Positions 25,420 through 34,135 of a stretch of 64,000 nucleotides of DNA are shown here, piece by piece. The notes below the pieces were generated by a model. That model did no database searches and was not told the origin of the DNA. It worked only from the letters and a program-made list of their open reading frames with translations. Positions within the stretch are counted from its first letter, which is position 1; each line of letters begins with the position of its first letter. A program made the translations under genes and the position numbers. The DNA is from CAZCSK01 sp964501265. Lineage in GTDB: Bacteria; Actinomycetota; CADDZG01; JAHWKV01. The stretch lies in the NCBI GenBank assembly GCA_964501265.1, contig CAZCSK010000004.1:38740-102739 (forward strand). The letters run 5' to 3'.

Positions 25420-25638
25420 TCCGTGAAGCGGCTTCAAATCAGCATTGAAGAAGAACTGGACGACGCCTTGACCATAGAGGCGGCACGGCGGCGCACTTCC
25501 AAGGCGGCCCTTATCCGTGAGTTCACCAGAGAACGACTACGGAGACGGAGTCCTGGGGTCGAAGATCCTATTGCTGCGCTCATTGGCGACATCGATGCTG
25601 AGGCCGGCGACATAGACGAGGTGGTCTACGGGACTTGA
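25405..25638 (+). CDS. Ribbon-helix-helix antitoxin (VapB-type)
   Basis: A 77-residue (or 71 from GTG 25423) protein. VKRLQISIEEELDDALTIEAARR followed by TSKAALIREFTRERLRRR is the strand-helix-helix DNA-binding fold. The acidic C-terminus (DDIDAEAGDIDEVVYGT-like) is the segment that normally blocks the toxin. It overlaps the PIN toxin by 4 bases (TTGA). It should bind its own promoter alone and with the toxin. The start is uncertain between ATG 25405 and GTG 25423; the latter fits RHH antitoxins that begin right at the strand. Confidence 0.85.
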   Translation: MMYDVSVKRLQISIEEELDDALTIEAARRRTSKAALIREFTRERLRRRSPGVEDPIAALIGDIDAEAGDIDEVVYGT

Positions 25639-26039
25639 AGTTCGTCGACACTTCCTTCTGGATCGGGCTTCGGTTCCGCCGTGACTCCAGACATCCCGAT
25701 GCTAGTGCCATTTGGGAGTCAGGAGCAGGAGCCCTCATCACCACAGACCTGGTACTAGGAGAAACCTGGACTTTTCTCAGAGGCAAAGCAGACCATCGGA
25801 AGGCACTCGAGTTTCAACACGCAACGCAGAAATTGACCTCGCTCACTGTCAGGCACGTTGACGAGGATCTCGTGTCCGAAGCTTGGCGCTGGTTGGCCCG
25901 TCACGATGAACGGCCGTACTCCTTCGTTGACGCCACGAGCTTTGCCCTAATGCGCCGGCTGCGCCTCAGAGAAGCACTCGCCTTTGACGGTGATTTCGCA
26001 GCTGCTGGATTTATCGAAACGCGTCCCAAGCCGGTTTAA
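25635..26039 (+). CDS. PIN-domain ribonuclease toxin (VapC-type)
   Basis: A 134-residue PIN domain nuclease. The acidic active-site residues are D5 (KFVDTSFWI), the glutamate of VLGETWTFL near residue 45, D102-region (FVDATSFALM) and the aspartates of AFDGDF. Toxins of this family cleave tRNA or rRNA and stop growth unless held by the antitoxin. The start is TTG within the antitoxin stop, so production is coupled. Convergent with menE, with 6 bases between. Confidence 0.88.
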   Translation: MKFVDTSFWIGLRFRRDSRHPDASAIWESGAGALITTDLVLGETWTFLRGKADHRKALEFQHATQKLTSLTVRHVDEDLVSEAWRWLARHDERPYSFVDATSFALMRRLRLREALAFDGDFAAAGFIETRPKPV

Positions 26040-26045
26040 CGGGTC

Positions 26046-27245
26046 TCAACTTCGGAGCAGTCTGAACGCTTCTTCCCGGTCGACCTTGCCAGTAGCCGTC
26101 TTCGCAATCGCTTCGACTGCGACGATCTTTCGAGGGCCCTTGTGACTTTGCGTGCGAGCTGCCACGAAGGTCCGGATTTCCTTGAGGGTAGGCGGGTCGC
26201 CCCGGGCGACTATCAGTGCCCCCGGGATTTGGCCCCAGTCATCGTCAGGCAACGCGACTACGACGGCATCGGTGATCGCCGGATGCTGCAAGAGGATCAT
26301 TTCGATTTCACTGGCCGAGACATTTTCTCCGCCAGTGATGATGATGTCGTCGAGTCTTCCGGTTACCACGAGTCGCTCATTTCGCATCTCTCCGCGATCG
26401 GAGGTGTGGAACCAACCGTCGATCAGCACCTGGCGGTCGAGTTCCGGGTCCAGATGGTATCCGTCGAAAAGTACGCTGCCGCTCAAGAGTATTCGTCCTT
26501 GCGACTCCACCGAAATCGAAACTCCGTCGAGCGCGACGCCATCGAAAACGCAACCGCCCGAAGTTTCCGTCATTCCGTAAGACTCGATCACGTTCACTCC
26601 AGCCTCGCGCGCTTGATCCAGCAACTGCCGAGGCACAGGGCCCCCGCCGATCAACACTGCGTGGTATCGAGAGAGATCGACCCCCGCGTCGAGCAGCCTG
26701 CGAAGGGTCGTAGGCACCAGTGAGATCAGAGTCACTTGTCTTTCCGCCTCGATCGCGTCGATGTCGAAGTCGTTGTGAATCACTGGAATCGATCCTGCGA
26801 TCCGAGACCTCACGAGAATAGAAATTCCCGCGATGTGGGTGAGCGGCAGACAGCAAAGCCAGCGCTCGCCCAAGTCGTGGCCGATCCTTTGGCGGACGGC
26901 GTGCGCGGACGCGGCGAGGGCGTCATGCGTGAGAAGCACCCCTTTAGGCTTGCCAGTAGTGCCGGAGGTGGGCATCACCAAAGCGACGTTGCCGGCGACG
27001 GGGATTCCATCGGGGAGATCTTGCCTGCCAGACTGGTCGATCATCCAGGCGGGCCGGAAACGCGCCAGCAAATCTTGGATCGCGGGGCCCGGTGTCCGTG
27101 GATCCAGTGGAAGGACGGCGAGCCCATCGTCCCAGGCCTGGAGCAGAAGCCGTTGGAACGACAGGACGTCGGGCTCGATGAGGGCCGCCAGCTGGGTTTC
27201 GGAGGATTCGGGGGAATTGGGAAGCACGCTCGCGATATCGTTCAT
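26046..27245 (-). CDS. menE: o-Succinylbenzoate-CoA ligase MenE
   Basis: A 399-residue acyl-adenylate-forming enzyme that activates o-succinylbenzoate to its CoA ester in menaquinone synthesis. The P-loop-like motif is MPTSGTTGKPKGVLLTH, the A5 motif ESYGMTETSG, the A7/A8 hinge HTSDRGEM and GRLDDIIITGGENVSASEIE, and the catalytic lysine TATGKVDREE. It is shorter than general acyl-CoA synthetases, as MenE is. It is divergent from menB with 50 bases between starts, placing it firmly in the men cluster. Confidence 0.92.
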   Translation of the reverse strand: MNDIASVLPNSPESSETQLAALIEPDVLSFQRLLLQAWDDGLAVLPLDPRTPGPAIQDLLARFRPAWMIDQSGRQDLPDGIPVAGNVALVMPTSGTTGKPKGVLLTHDALAASAHAVRQRIGHDLGERWLCCLPLTHIAGISILVRSRIAGSIPVIHNDFDIDAIEAERQVTLISLVPTTLRRLLDAGVDLSRYHAVLIGGGPVPRQLLDQAREAGVNVIESYGMTETSGGCVFDGVALDGVSISVESQGRILLSGSVLFDGYHLDPELDRQVLIDGWFHTSDRGEMRNERLVVTGRLDDIIITGGENVSASEIEMILLQHPAITDAVVVALPDDDWGQIPGALIVARGDPPTLKEIRTFVAARTQSHKGPRKIVAVEAIAKTATGKVDREEAFRLLRS

Positions 27246-27295
27246 TAACTGCTACGGTACTTTAATCGTGCGAGCATTTGCTCAGGAGTCGCTGG

Positions 27296-28114
27296 ATGAG
27301 CTTTGAGTGGGCTAGGGATGGGGAGTTTTCGGACATCCTCTACGAGACATGGGACGGCATCGCCAAAATCACGATCAACCGGCCTGAAGTTCGAAACGCC
27401 TTTCGCCCACAGACCCTTTTCGAACTGTCCGACGCTTTCGAGAAGGCCCGTGACGATCAGGAAATTGGCGTCATTATTTTCACCGGGGCCGGGACACTTG
27501 CCTTCTGCTCGGGCGGCGATCAGAGGGTGCGAGGCGATGACGGATACAAGGACCAACGAGGAATCGGACGGCTTAACGTCTTGGATTTGCAAGTTCAGAT
27601 CCGAAGGTTGCCCAAGCCCGTCATCGCGATGGTGGCCGGTTTTGCAATCGGCGGGGGCCATGTGCTCCATTTGGTCTGCGATCTCACGATCGCTGCCGAC
27701 AATGCGCGGTTCGGACAGACGGGCCCCAAGGTGGGATCGTTCGACGGCGGCTACGGCGCTGGGTTGCTTGCGCGAACCGTGGGCGCCAAAAAGGCCAGAG
27801 AGATTTGGTATCTCTGTGAGGAGTACGACGCTAACGAGGCGTTGCAAATGGGTCTCGTTAACAAGGTGGTTCCTCTGGACGAACTCGAATCGGCCACGGT
27901 CGCGTGGGCGAAGCGGATCTTAACGATGAGCCCCCTGTCGCTTCGCCTCTTGAAGGCCGCGTTCAACGCCGACACTGACGGGCTTGCCGGAATCCAACAA
28001 CTTGCCGGAGATGCGACACTTCTCTATTACATGACCGAGGAGGCGCAAGAGGGCAGAGACGCCTATCTAGAAAAACGTCCTCCACAGTTTAATAAGTTCC
28101 CGAAAAGACCGTGA
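27296..28114 (+). CDS. menB: 1,4-Dihydroxy-2-naphthoyl-CoA synthase MenB
   Basis: A 272-residue crotonase-fold enzyme that cyclises o-succinylbenzoyl-CoA. ITINRPEVRNAFRP, FCSGGDQRVRGDDGY, GFAIGGGHVLHLVCDLTIAADNARFGQTGPKVGSFDGGYGA-type motifs are diagnostic (the GGDQ loop and the SFDGG segment distinguish MenB from enoyl-CoA hydratases). I chose ATG 27296, which has AGGAG 7 bases ahead; an in-frame TTG 18 bases earlier is less likely. It is coupled to menA by a GTGA overlap. Confidence 0.95.
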   Translation: MSFEWARDGEFSDILYETWDGIAKITINRPEVRNAFRPQTLFELSDAFEKARDDQEIGVIIFTGAGTLAFCSGGDQRVRGDDGYKDQRGIGRLNVLDLQVQIRRLPKPVIAMVAGFAIGGGHVLHLVCDLTIAADNARFGQTGPKVGSFDGGYGAGLLARTVGAKKAREIWYLCEEYDANEALQMGLVNKVVPLDELESATVAWAKRILTMSPLSLRLLKAAFNADTDGLAGIQQLAGDATLLYYMTEEAQEGRDAYLEKRPPQFNKFPKRP

Positions 28115-28965
28115 GCAAACTGAGCCTCTGGATCGAGGCCGCTCGGCCAAGAACGCTGGGCGCTGGGATCGTTCCAGTACTTGTGGGCACGGCCGCGGCC
28201 GAGCGCTTCATCGCCTTACGCTTCGGGGGAGCCCTGTTAGTCGTGATTGCTCTTCAAGTCGGCGTGAATTTTGCCAACGACTACTTCGACGGCGTTAAGG
28301 GTGTCGACACCGGCGAGCGCGAGGGCCCTCGAAGACTTACCGCCTCCGGTCTGATAGCCGCGCGATCGATGCGGTTGGCTTTTGTTATTGCGTTCTCGAT
28401 TGCAGCACTTGCTGGCGCCGCCCTGGCCGCCGCAGTCGATTGGTGGCTGCTGGTGCCCGGAGCACTCGCCCTTGCAGCAGCGGTCTTCTACAGCGGGGGT
28501 TCACGCCCTTACGGGTCACGCGGGCTTGGAGAACTCTTTGTCTTCATCTTCTTCGGCCTCGTCGCGACCGTGGGTTCGGCTTTTGTTCAGGACGAAGTTA
28601 TCTCTGGACTTGCCATTGCGGCGGCGGTTCCCGCGGGACTTTTGGCAACGGGAATCCTAATGGCCAACAATCTGCGAGATATCGAAACCGACGAGGCTGC
28701 GGGCAAGCACACGTTGGCCGTGAGGGTAGGGCCGGGGCGCGCACGGCGCATCTACCGGCTGACGATCACGCTCTCGTATTTCGCGCTCCCGGTGATTGCC
28801 GCGTTGGGCGGCGGTGCGCTGGCGTTACTTCCGATTTTTTCCATCCCCGCCGCTTTGGCGGCCTTGGACGCGGTCTCGGATGAAGACCCCGGGCTCCTAA
28901 GCGCTGCTGCCCGGATTCATGTGATCTTCGGGATCCATCTCGCCGGGGGGCTTTGGATCGGATGA
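28111..28965 (+). CDS. menA: 1,4-Dihydroxy-2-naphthoate prenyltransferase MenA
   Basis: A 284-residue UbiA-family membrane enzyme with about eight helices. It attaches the isoprenoid tail to dihydroxynaphthoate. The first Asp-rich motif is NDYFDGVKGVDTGE and the second NNLRDIETDEAAGKHTLAVRVG. The GTG start overlaps the menB stop. The last 69 bases overlap the convergent menH, an unusually long tail-to-tail overlap in which both reading frames look constrained. Confidence 0.95.
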   Translation: MSKLSLWIEAARPRTLGAGIVPVLVGTAAAERFIALRFGGALLVVIALQVGVNFANDYFDGVKGVDTGEREGPRRLTASGLIAARSMRLAFVIAFSIAALAGAALAAAVDWWLLVPGALALAAAVFYSGGSRPYGSRGLGELFVFIFFGLVATVGSAFVQDEVISGLAIAAAVPAGLLATGILMANNLRDIETDEAAGKHTLAVRVGPGRARRIYRLTITLSYFALPVIAALGGGALALLPIFSIPAALAALDAVSDEDPGLLSAAARIHVIFGIHLAGGLWIG

Positions 28966-29661
28966 CAGGAACTTCTCCAAGATTTGCGCGAACTCCTCCG
29001 GGCGCTCAAGGTGAGCAGCATGGCCGGCTCTGGGAAGAGTTTCGCGGATCGCATTGGGGATCATCGACTTCATCCGGACTGCAATCGCGGTGAACTTCTG
29101 GTCGCCCTCCCCCGTCACAAGTAGGACCGGCATCAAAAGACCAGGCAGATCGCTCCAGAGGGGTTTCATCGCACCGGCCCCCATCGATTGCAGCGCGGAA
29201 GCGAGCCCACGGCTCGTGTTGGATAACCGGCTCTCGATCTCTCCCGGGGGCAGCCCCTCAAACATCGGTTGCGAAAGCCATTGTTCGAGAAACTCTCGAA
29301 TCGGAGTCGTCAAGATTTGTTCTGCGAGTTCTTCATCTGCGGCAAGTCGCACGGCGCGCTCTACGTCATCTTCGATTCCCGCGGTGACGCCGATCAGGAC
29401 AAGGGCTTTGACGACTTCCGGGTTCGTGATGGCGAGCTGTAAAGCGATCCGTCCGCCCATCGAATACCCGACGTATACGCCCGAGCCGCTGCTCTTGCCC
29501 AAAAAGCGTGCGGCCTTTTCGACATCCGAAACTCTCTTGCCCTCCCCATGGCCGGGGAGATCGACGCTCACCATGTCCCATCGCGGCGCGAGGCGAGAGA
29601 TTATCGGGTCCCAAGAGCCCCTGGTTTGGGTGAAGCCGTGAACGAAAATGACTCTTTGCAC
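28897..29661 (-). CDS. menH: 2-Succinyl-6-hydroxy-2,4-cyclohexadiene-1-carboxylate synthase MenH
   Basis: A 254-residue alpha/beta hydrolase. FVHGFTQTRGSWDP, the nucleophile elbow VGYSMGGRIAL, the acid in VTGEGDQKF and the histidine in AGHAAHLERPEEF match MenH, which removes pyruvate from SEPHCHC. The context (menA on one side, menD on the other) supports the name over a generic hydrolase. The start is GTG with poor spacing to GGAAGG; no better start is available. Divergent from menD with 14 bases between starts. Confidence 0.88.
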   Translation of the reverse strand: MQRVIFVHGFTQTRGSWDPIISRLAPRWDMVSVDLPGHGEGKRVSDVEKAARFLGKSSGSGVYVGYSMGGRIALQLAITNPEVVKALVLIGVTAGIEDDVERAVRLAADEELAEQILTTPIREFLEQWLSQPMFEGLPPGEIESRLSNTSRGLASALQSMGAGAMKPLWSDLPGLLMPVLLVTGEGDQKFTAIAVRMKSMIPNAIRETLPRAGHAAHLERPEEFAQILEKFLSSDPKPPGEMDPEDHMNPGSSA

Positions 29662-29675
29662 CCTTCCAGAATGAC

Positions 29676-31400
29676 ATGAGACCAGTTAACGCCGGACAGG
29701 CGATGGGAATGGTGGTGGCCGACGAGCTGGCCCGATGCGGAATGACGGATGTGTGCCTTGCTCCGGGATCGCGCTCCGCCCCCTTGGCTCTCGGCTTTGC
29801 CGCCGACCCTCGATTTAGGTTGCACGTTGGCATCGATGAGCGGTCAGTGTCGTTTCTGGCTCTAGGGATGGCGAAGGCATCAGGACGTCCGGTTGCAGTC
29901 GTCACCACCTCGGGCACGGCGGTTGGCAATCTTCATCCGGCAGTGCTCGAATCAGATCATTCAGGTGTCCCCCTTGTTTTGCTTACGGCCGACCGGCCTC
30001 CTGAGTTGCGTGACGCAGGAGCGGGGCAAACCATCGATCAGGTCCGGATCTTCGGAAACTCGGTCAGGTGGTTCTGTGAAGTGGGTGTTCCCGAAGCGCG
30101 CGCAGGTTCGGCCGCGTACTGGCGGTCGGTGGCCTGCCGCGCTTATCACAGCGCGGCTGGGCCGACTGCAGGGCCCGTGCACCTGAACTGCGCATTTCGC
30201 GATCCGCTTGTTCCAATCGCCGACGAGGCAGGATTTGATTTCGACATCTCGGGTCGCCTCGACGCAGCACCGTGGACCGAAGCGACTCCATCCTCGGTTG
30301 CAGCTGACGAGGAAGTGGTTGCTCGATTGTCCAGCGAGATTGCTTCAATGGAGCGCGGCGTCGTTGTGATCGGGACGTGCGATTTCGATCCTTCCTCGGC
30401 GATCACCCTTGCCGGGGCCGCCGGATGGCCGGTGATTGCGGAGGCGACAAGCAATGCGCGCACCGGTGCGGCCATATCGACATACGACGCGTTGCTCCGC
30501 GATGATGAGTTTGCCAATTCGCACCGTCCGGAGGTCGTTTTGCGTTTTGGCAACCTCGGTATCTCAAAAGCCCTTACCTCATGGCTCGACCCTTCGGTGC
30601 GCCAGATCGCTGTCGACCCCGGGGGGCGTTGGCTGGATCCCGCGCGGCGCATTGCGTGGAACGTGGGGGCCGAGCCCGCGCAACTCTGCACGCAACTGAT
30701 TAAGTCTTTGAAGGTGCGAACGAATTCACAGTGGCTGGCCGATTGGCTTGTCGCAGAGGCCACGGCGCGAGCTTCTCTCGACGCGGCCCTCGACGAAATC
30801 GTGGAGATCACCGAGCCGCGTATCGCCCGCGATCTGGCAGCATTGTTGCCCGACGGCTCTAACTTGGCGGTGGCGTCGAGCATGCCGGTGAGGGATCTTG
30901 ACTGGTTCATGGCGCCGCGCTCGGGTCTTAGGGTTTTTGCCAATCGCGGCGTTAACGGAATCGACGGGTTCGTTTCGACTGCGCTGGGGATTGCCCTTGT
31001 TGGTGACGGCCCCACCGCAGCCCTAATGGGAGACCTTGCGCTTCTGCACGATCAAAACGGTTTGTTGCAAACACGAAAGGAACGGATCGACGCAGTTCTT
31101 GTGGTGGTCAACAATGATGGCGGCGGAATTTTCTCGTTCCTCCCGCAGGCCAACAATCAGGAGAACTTCGATCTTCTGTTCGGTACCCCCCACGGCGTCG
31201 ACTTCGGCGAGGTGGCCAGAGTCCACGGATGCGGATTTACGCGTCTGGAGAAGGCCGGGGACCTTGAGCCTGCCTTGAAGGATGCTCTTGCCTCGGGGGG
31301 ATTGCACATCATCGAAGCCCGCACGGATCGTGCCTCAAACGTCGGAATCCATCAAGACTTATGGAGCGGCGTCCTAAAGAATTTGGCAAGCCTCTCCTAA
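29676..31400 (+). CDS. menD: SEPHCHC synthase MenD
   Basis: A 574-residue thiamine-diphosphate enzyme that adds 2-oxoglutarate to isochorismate. It shows CLAPGSRSAPLALGFA, VTTSGTAVGNLHPAVLE with the family glutamate region, LLTADRPPELRDAGAGQTIDQ, and the ThDP/Mg motif GDLALLHDQNGLL...VVVNNDGGGIFSFLPQ. All are typical MenD. ATG 29676 opens a frame just after the divergent menH start. Its stop overlaps the convergent menF stop by 4 bases. Confidence 0.95.
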   Translation: MRPVNAGQAMGMVVADELARCGMTDVCLAPGSRSAPLALGFAADPRFRLHVGIDERSVSFLALGMAKASGRPVAVVTTSGTAVGNLHPAVLESDHSGVPLVLLTADRPPELRDAGAGQTIDQVRIFGNSVRWFCEVGVPEARAGSAAYWRSVACRAYHSAAGPTAGPVHLNCAFRDPLVPIADEAGFDFDISGRLDAAPWTEATPSSVAADEEVVARLSSEIASMERGVVVIGTCDFDPSSAITLAGAAGWPVIAEATSNARTGAAISTYDALLRDDEFANSHRPEVVLRFGNLGISKALTSWLDPSVRQIAVDPGGRWLDPARRIAWNVGAEPAQLCTQLIKSLKVRTNSQWLADWLVAEATARASLDAALDEIVEITEPRIARDLAALLPDGSNLAVASSMPVRDLDWFMAPRSGLRVFANRGVNGIDGFVSTALGIALVGDGPTAALMGDLALLHDQNGLLQTRKERIDAVLVVVNNDGGGIFSFLPQANNQENFDLLFGTPHGVDFGEVARVHGCGFTRLEKAGDLEPALKDALASGGLHIIEARTDRASNVGIHQDLWSGVLKNLASLS

Positions 31401-32611
31401 CGCAAGGCTTGGAACATTGCCTCCAGCTTCAAGTTCACCTCTTCGAGTTCGTCCTGAGGATCAGAATCGGCGACGATGCCCGCGCCTGCCCACACCAGTG
31501 CCGTGCGGCCGGTGATGCGTGCACAACGAAGGGCGATCGCCCACTCGCCGTCTCCGCGATGGTCAACCCACCCGATCGGGCCAGCATATGGCCCCCGGTC
31601 AAACCCTTCCGTGCGACGGATGAGTTCGAGAGCCTGCTCACGGGGGACGCCGCAGACCGCGGCGGTTGGATGCATGAGTCCTGCGAGCCGCAATGCGTCG
31701 AGCGGCCGGTTAAGACGGCCCTGCACCTTGGTCGAGAGATGTTGCACGTTGGCCAGCAGCAGGAGCGAGGGATCCGGTTCCGCGACCAGTTCCGAACACA
31801 CCGGACGGAGCGCGTCGAGCACGGATGCGACGGTGAGATCGTGTTCCAGCCGGTTCTTCTTGGACGACTGCAACGCCTTGCCGAGCTTTTCGTCTTCTTG
31901 GGCATCGGCGCCGCGCCGGGCCGATCCGGCAAGTGGGATCGAATCGACGGTGTCGCCGAGCCTTCGCACAAGCAACTCAGGGCTCGCGCCGACGAGATCA
32001 CCCAACGCGAACGTGAAACACCCGGGAAACGCGAGGGCAAGCTTGCGTACGATTTCAATCCTGCGCAGATCTGACTCCGCTTCGATCCTAACTTCTCTCG
32101 CGAGTACTACTTTTTCTATTGTCCCGCCATCGATAACACTCTTGGCCCCTACGATTTGTGCGATCCAGTCGGAGTCAGTGATGCTGGCGGCGTCTGTAAT
32201 AGACCCCGTGCCTGCTATTGGAGTCTCGTCATTGTCCGTATCATCGTCCGATGGCGTGATTTCGATTTCGGTCTTCCACGCGACGCCGTCACCCAGCCCG
32301 CAAATGGTTTTAGGCACTATGAGCACGGACTCGCTCGAGCGTTGATCGAAAGCAAAGCTTCCAAACGCCACTGGCCCGGAGCCGGGCAGGTCGACCTCGT
32401 CGTCTATTTGGGCAGAGGCAAAGATTGACTCAAGGCTCGCGGCAGCGCGCTCAAATCGATCAGGACCGGCGCCGGGGCGGATCACTTTGGCCTGCCCGAG
32501 TCCGATCAAACTCGTTCCTTCGGCGAGCCACGCGAATCCTCCTCTTTCGGGCACCAGCTCTACCAAGTCGCGGACGTTGTCCAACTTGACCGTGCGGCAA
32601 CGGATTTTCAT
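31397..32611 (-). CDS. menF: Isochorismate synthase (MenF/EntC type)
   Basis: A 404-residue chorismate-utilising enzyme, the first step of menaquinone synthesis. VVLAREVRIEAES, ASPELLVRRLGDTVDSIPLAGSARRG, HPTAAVCGVPREQALELI, and GFDRGPYAGPIGW...IALRCARITG form the conserved C-terminal half with the Mg-binding glutamates. It could in principle be salicylate or anthranilate related, but the men context makes isochorismate synthase the natural call. Its ATG overlaps the menG stop as ATGA. Confidence 0.92.
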   Translation of the reverse strand: MKIRCRTVKLDNVRDLVELVPERGGFAWLAEGTSLIGLGQAKVIRPGAGPDRFERAAASLESIFASAQIDDEVDLPGSGPVAFGSFAFDQRSSESVLIVPKTICGLGDGVAWKTEIEITPSDDDTDNDETPIAGTGSITDAASITDSDWIAQIVGAKSVIDGGTIEKVVLAREVRIEAESDLRRIEIVRKLALAFPGCFTFALGDLVGASPELLVRRLGDTVDSIPLAGSARRGADAQEDEKLGKALQSSKKNRLEHDLTVASVLDALRPVCSELVAEPDPSLLLLANVQHLSTKVQGRLNRPLDALRLAGLMHPTAAVCGVPREQALELIRRTEGFDRGPYAGPIGWVDHRGDGEWAIALRCARITGRTALVWAGAGIVADSDPQDELEEVNLKLEAMFQALR

Positions 32612-33315
32612 TCTCGAGTGCCGGTGATCAGTTGCGCTGCACCCAGGCCCAACACCTTGCGATGCACCGAGTCGAACCCTGAGGCTTCAATCATCGAGAT
32701 CAGTTCTTCGGGCGCGGGTAGGTAGGCGTAGGACTTTGGAAGATAGCTATAGGCCTGACGGTCGGATAGAAGGCCCCCGATGACCGGAACCATTTTTTGA
32801 AAGTAGAAGCCGTGAAACAAGCGCAGGACCCGCGCATTCGGCTCGGCGACCTCCAGAAGAGCGATTCGGCCCCCAGGCCGCAGTACCCTTGCGAATTCGT
32901 TGAAGAGATCCTTTAGATCGGTGACGTTGCGAAGAGCAAATCCGCACGTCACGCCGTCAGCGGCTCCGTCTGCCACGGGAAGACGGAGCGCGTCTGCGAG
33001 AACCAGGGGTGCGGTCGTTCGCGCGGCAGCGAGCATTCCCGCCGAGTTGTCGAATCCCACCGCGCGGTAGCGGGATTTGCGAAGCATCCGGCAAAAGTCG
33101 CCGGTACCGCAGGCGACATCAAATATGAGCGCTCCGTTTTCGAGTCCAAGGTCGGCGATGGTCTGAGCGCGCCAGCGGATGTCGAGTCCGAACGTCATTG
33201 CGCGATTCACAAAGTCGTAGCGCGGTGCGATTGAATCGAACATAGAACGGACCATGCGGACCTTTTCGTCGCCAGAAGGCAGGCTCCCGGCGTCATTCCA
33301 GTTCAGACCGGCCAT
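32608..33315 (-). CDS. menG: Demethylmenaquinone methyltransferase MenG/UbiE
   Basis: A 235-residue SAM methyltransferase for the last step of menaquinone synthesis. FDSIAPRYDFVNRAMTFGLD-type N-terminus, the SAM motif FDVACGTGDFC, and the UbiE signature GFALRNVTDLKDLFNEFARVLRPGG, with YLPKSYAYLPAPEEL at the C-terminus, are diagnostic. It begins inside the last 13 bases of the MerR-type gene, so it may be co-transcribed with that regulator. It is coupled to menF downstream. Confidence 0.95.
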   Translation of the reverse strand: MAGLNWNDAGSLPSGDEKVRMVRSMFDSIAPRYDFVNRAMTFGLDIRWRAQTIADLGLENGALIFDVACGTGDFCRMLRKSRYRAVGFDNSAGMLAAARTTAPLVLADALRLPVADGAADGVTCGFALRNVTDLKDLFNEFARVLRPGGRIALLEVAEPNARVLRLFHGFYFQKMVPVIGGLLSDRQAYSYLPKSYAYLPAPEELISMIEASGFDSVHRKVLGLGAAQLITGTRE

Positions 33316-34082
33316 GATGGTTCCAGGCGTTTTACAGCCTCAGTTCGGACTGCCTTCTTCTCCTGCTTCGCCCCCACTTTGTCAATACGATCCTGAGCGG
33401 TGGCAAGAAGCACGCGCCGGAAATGATGTGCGACGAGCGCGACTGTCGCGGGGAGCATCTGTCGAAATGCGGCCACGAGCTTTTCGGCCGCTTCATCATC
33501 GGATTCCGACTGTTCACGGATTGGGGTTCGTACGAACTCATCAAACATGTCGACTGCCCGCTCGGCGGTTCGGCGCGCGGCTTGGTCGTGCTCATGAGCC
33601 AGTGCCAGAAGTTCGGTCAGCGGCAGTCCCGCTTCAAGTAAGGCAAGCCCCGCCGCGGCAGCGGCGAGATCGGCCGATGTGTAAACGAACTCGCCATCAT
33701 GGGTGCGCGGCACCAACAATTGTTCGCGCTCGATCGCCTGGAGAAGCGCGGGCGCCACGCCGACCCGATCCGCCAGTTCTTCCAAAGAGAGGAAAACCTC
33801 GGCCTCGTCGGATTCGCCCAGTGTAGGGCCAACGAGTTCTGCCACTAGAGCCTCGTCGGCTTTGTCGAGTTCACCGTCGAGCAAACGTCGAATGGAGTTG
33901 AGGCTAAAGCTTTTTTTCTTCAGCTCCTTGACTCGCCGAAGCCGTTCGAGATGTTCGGGACCGTACCAAGCGACGCGCCCCTCCCGTTCGGGCGGAGGAA
34001 GCAGACCCTTGGTTTGATAGAAGCGGACGGTATCGACCGAGAGCCCGCAGCGGGCAGCCAGCTCGTCGACTCGATACTTCAT
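33303..34082 (-). CDS. MerR-family transcriptional regulator
   Basis: A 259-residue regulator. Residues 1-70 are a MerR winged helix (YRVDELAARCGLSVDTVRFYQTKGLLPPPERE...WYGPEHLERLRRVKELKKKSFSLNSIRRLLDG). A second HTH-like region follows (LSLEELADRVGVAPALLQAIEREQLLVP, 115-143), then a helical domain. There is no cysteine set for metal sensing. It is the first gene of a probable operon with menG and menF, so regulation of quinone synthesis is a reasonable but unproven idea. The downstream menG start overlaps it. Confidence 0.9.
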   Translation of the reverse strand: MKYRVDELAARCGLSVDTVRFYQTKGLLPPPEREGRVAWYGPEHLERLRRVKELKKKSFSLNSIRRLLDGELDKADEALVAELVGPTLGESDEAEVFLSLEELADRVGVAPALLQAIEREQLLVPRTHDGEFVYTSADLAAAAAGLALLEAGLPLTELLALAHEHDQAARRTAERAVDMFDEFVRTPIREQSESDDEAAEKLVAAFRQMLPATVALVAHHFRRVLLATAQDRIDKVGAKQEKKAVRTEAVKRLEPSWPV

Positions 34083-34135
34083 GAGTATCCACTCTACGAG
34101 TGATCGGTACTAACGTCTAATGCTGAACGCCCCAG

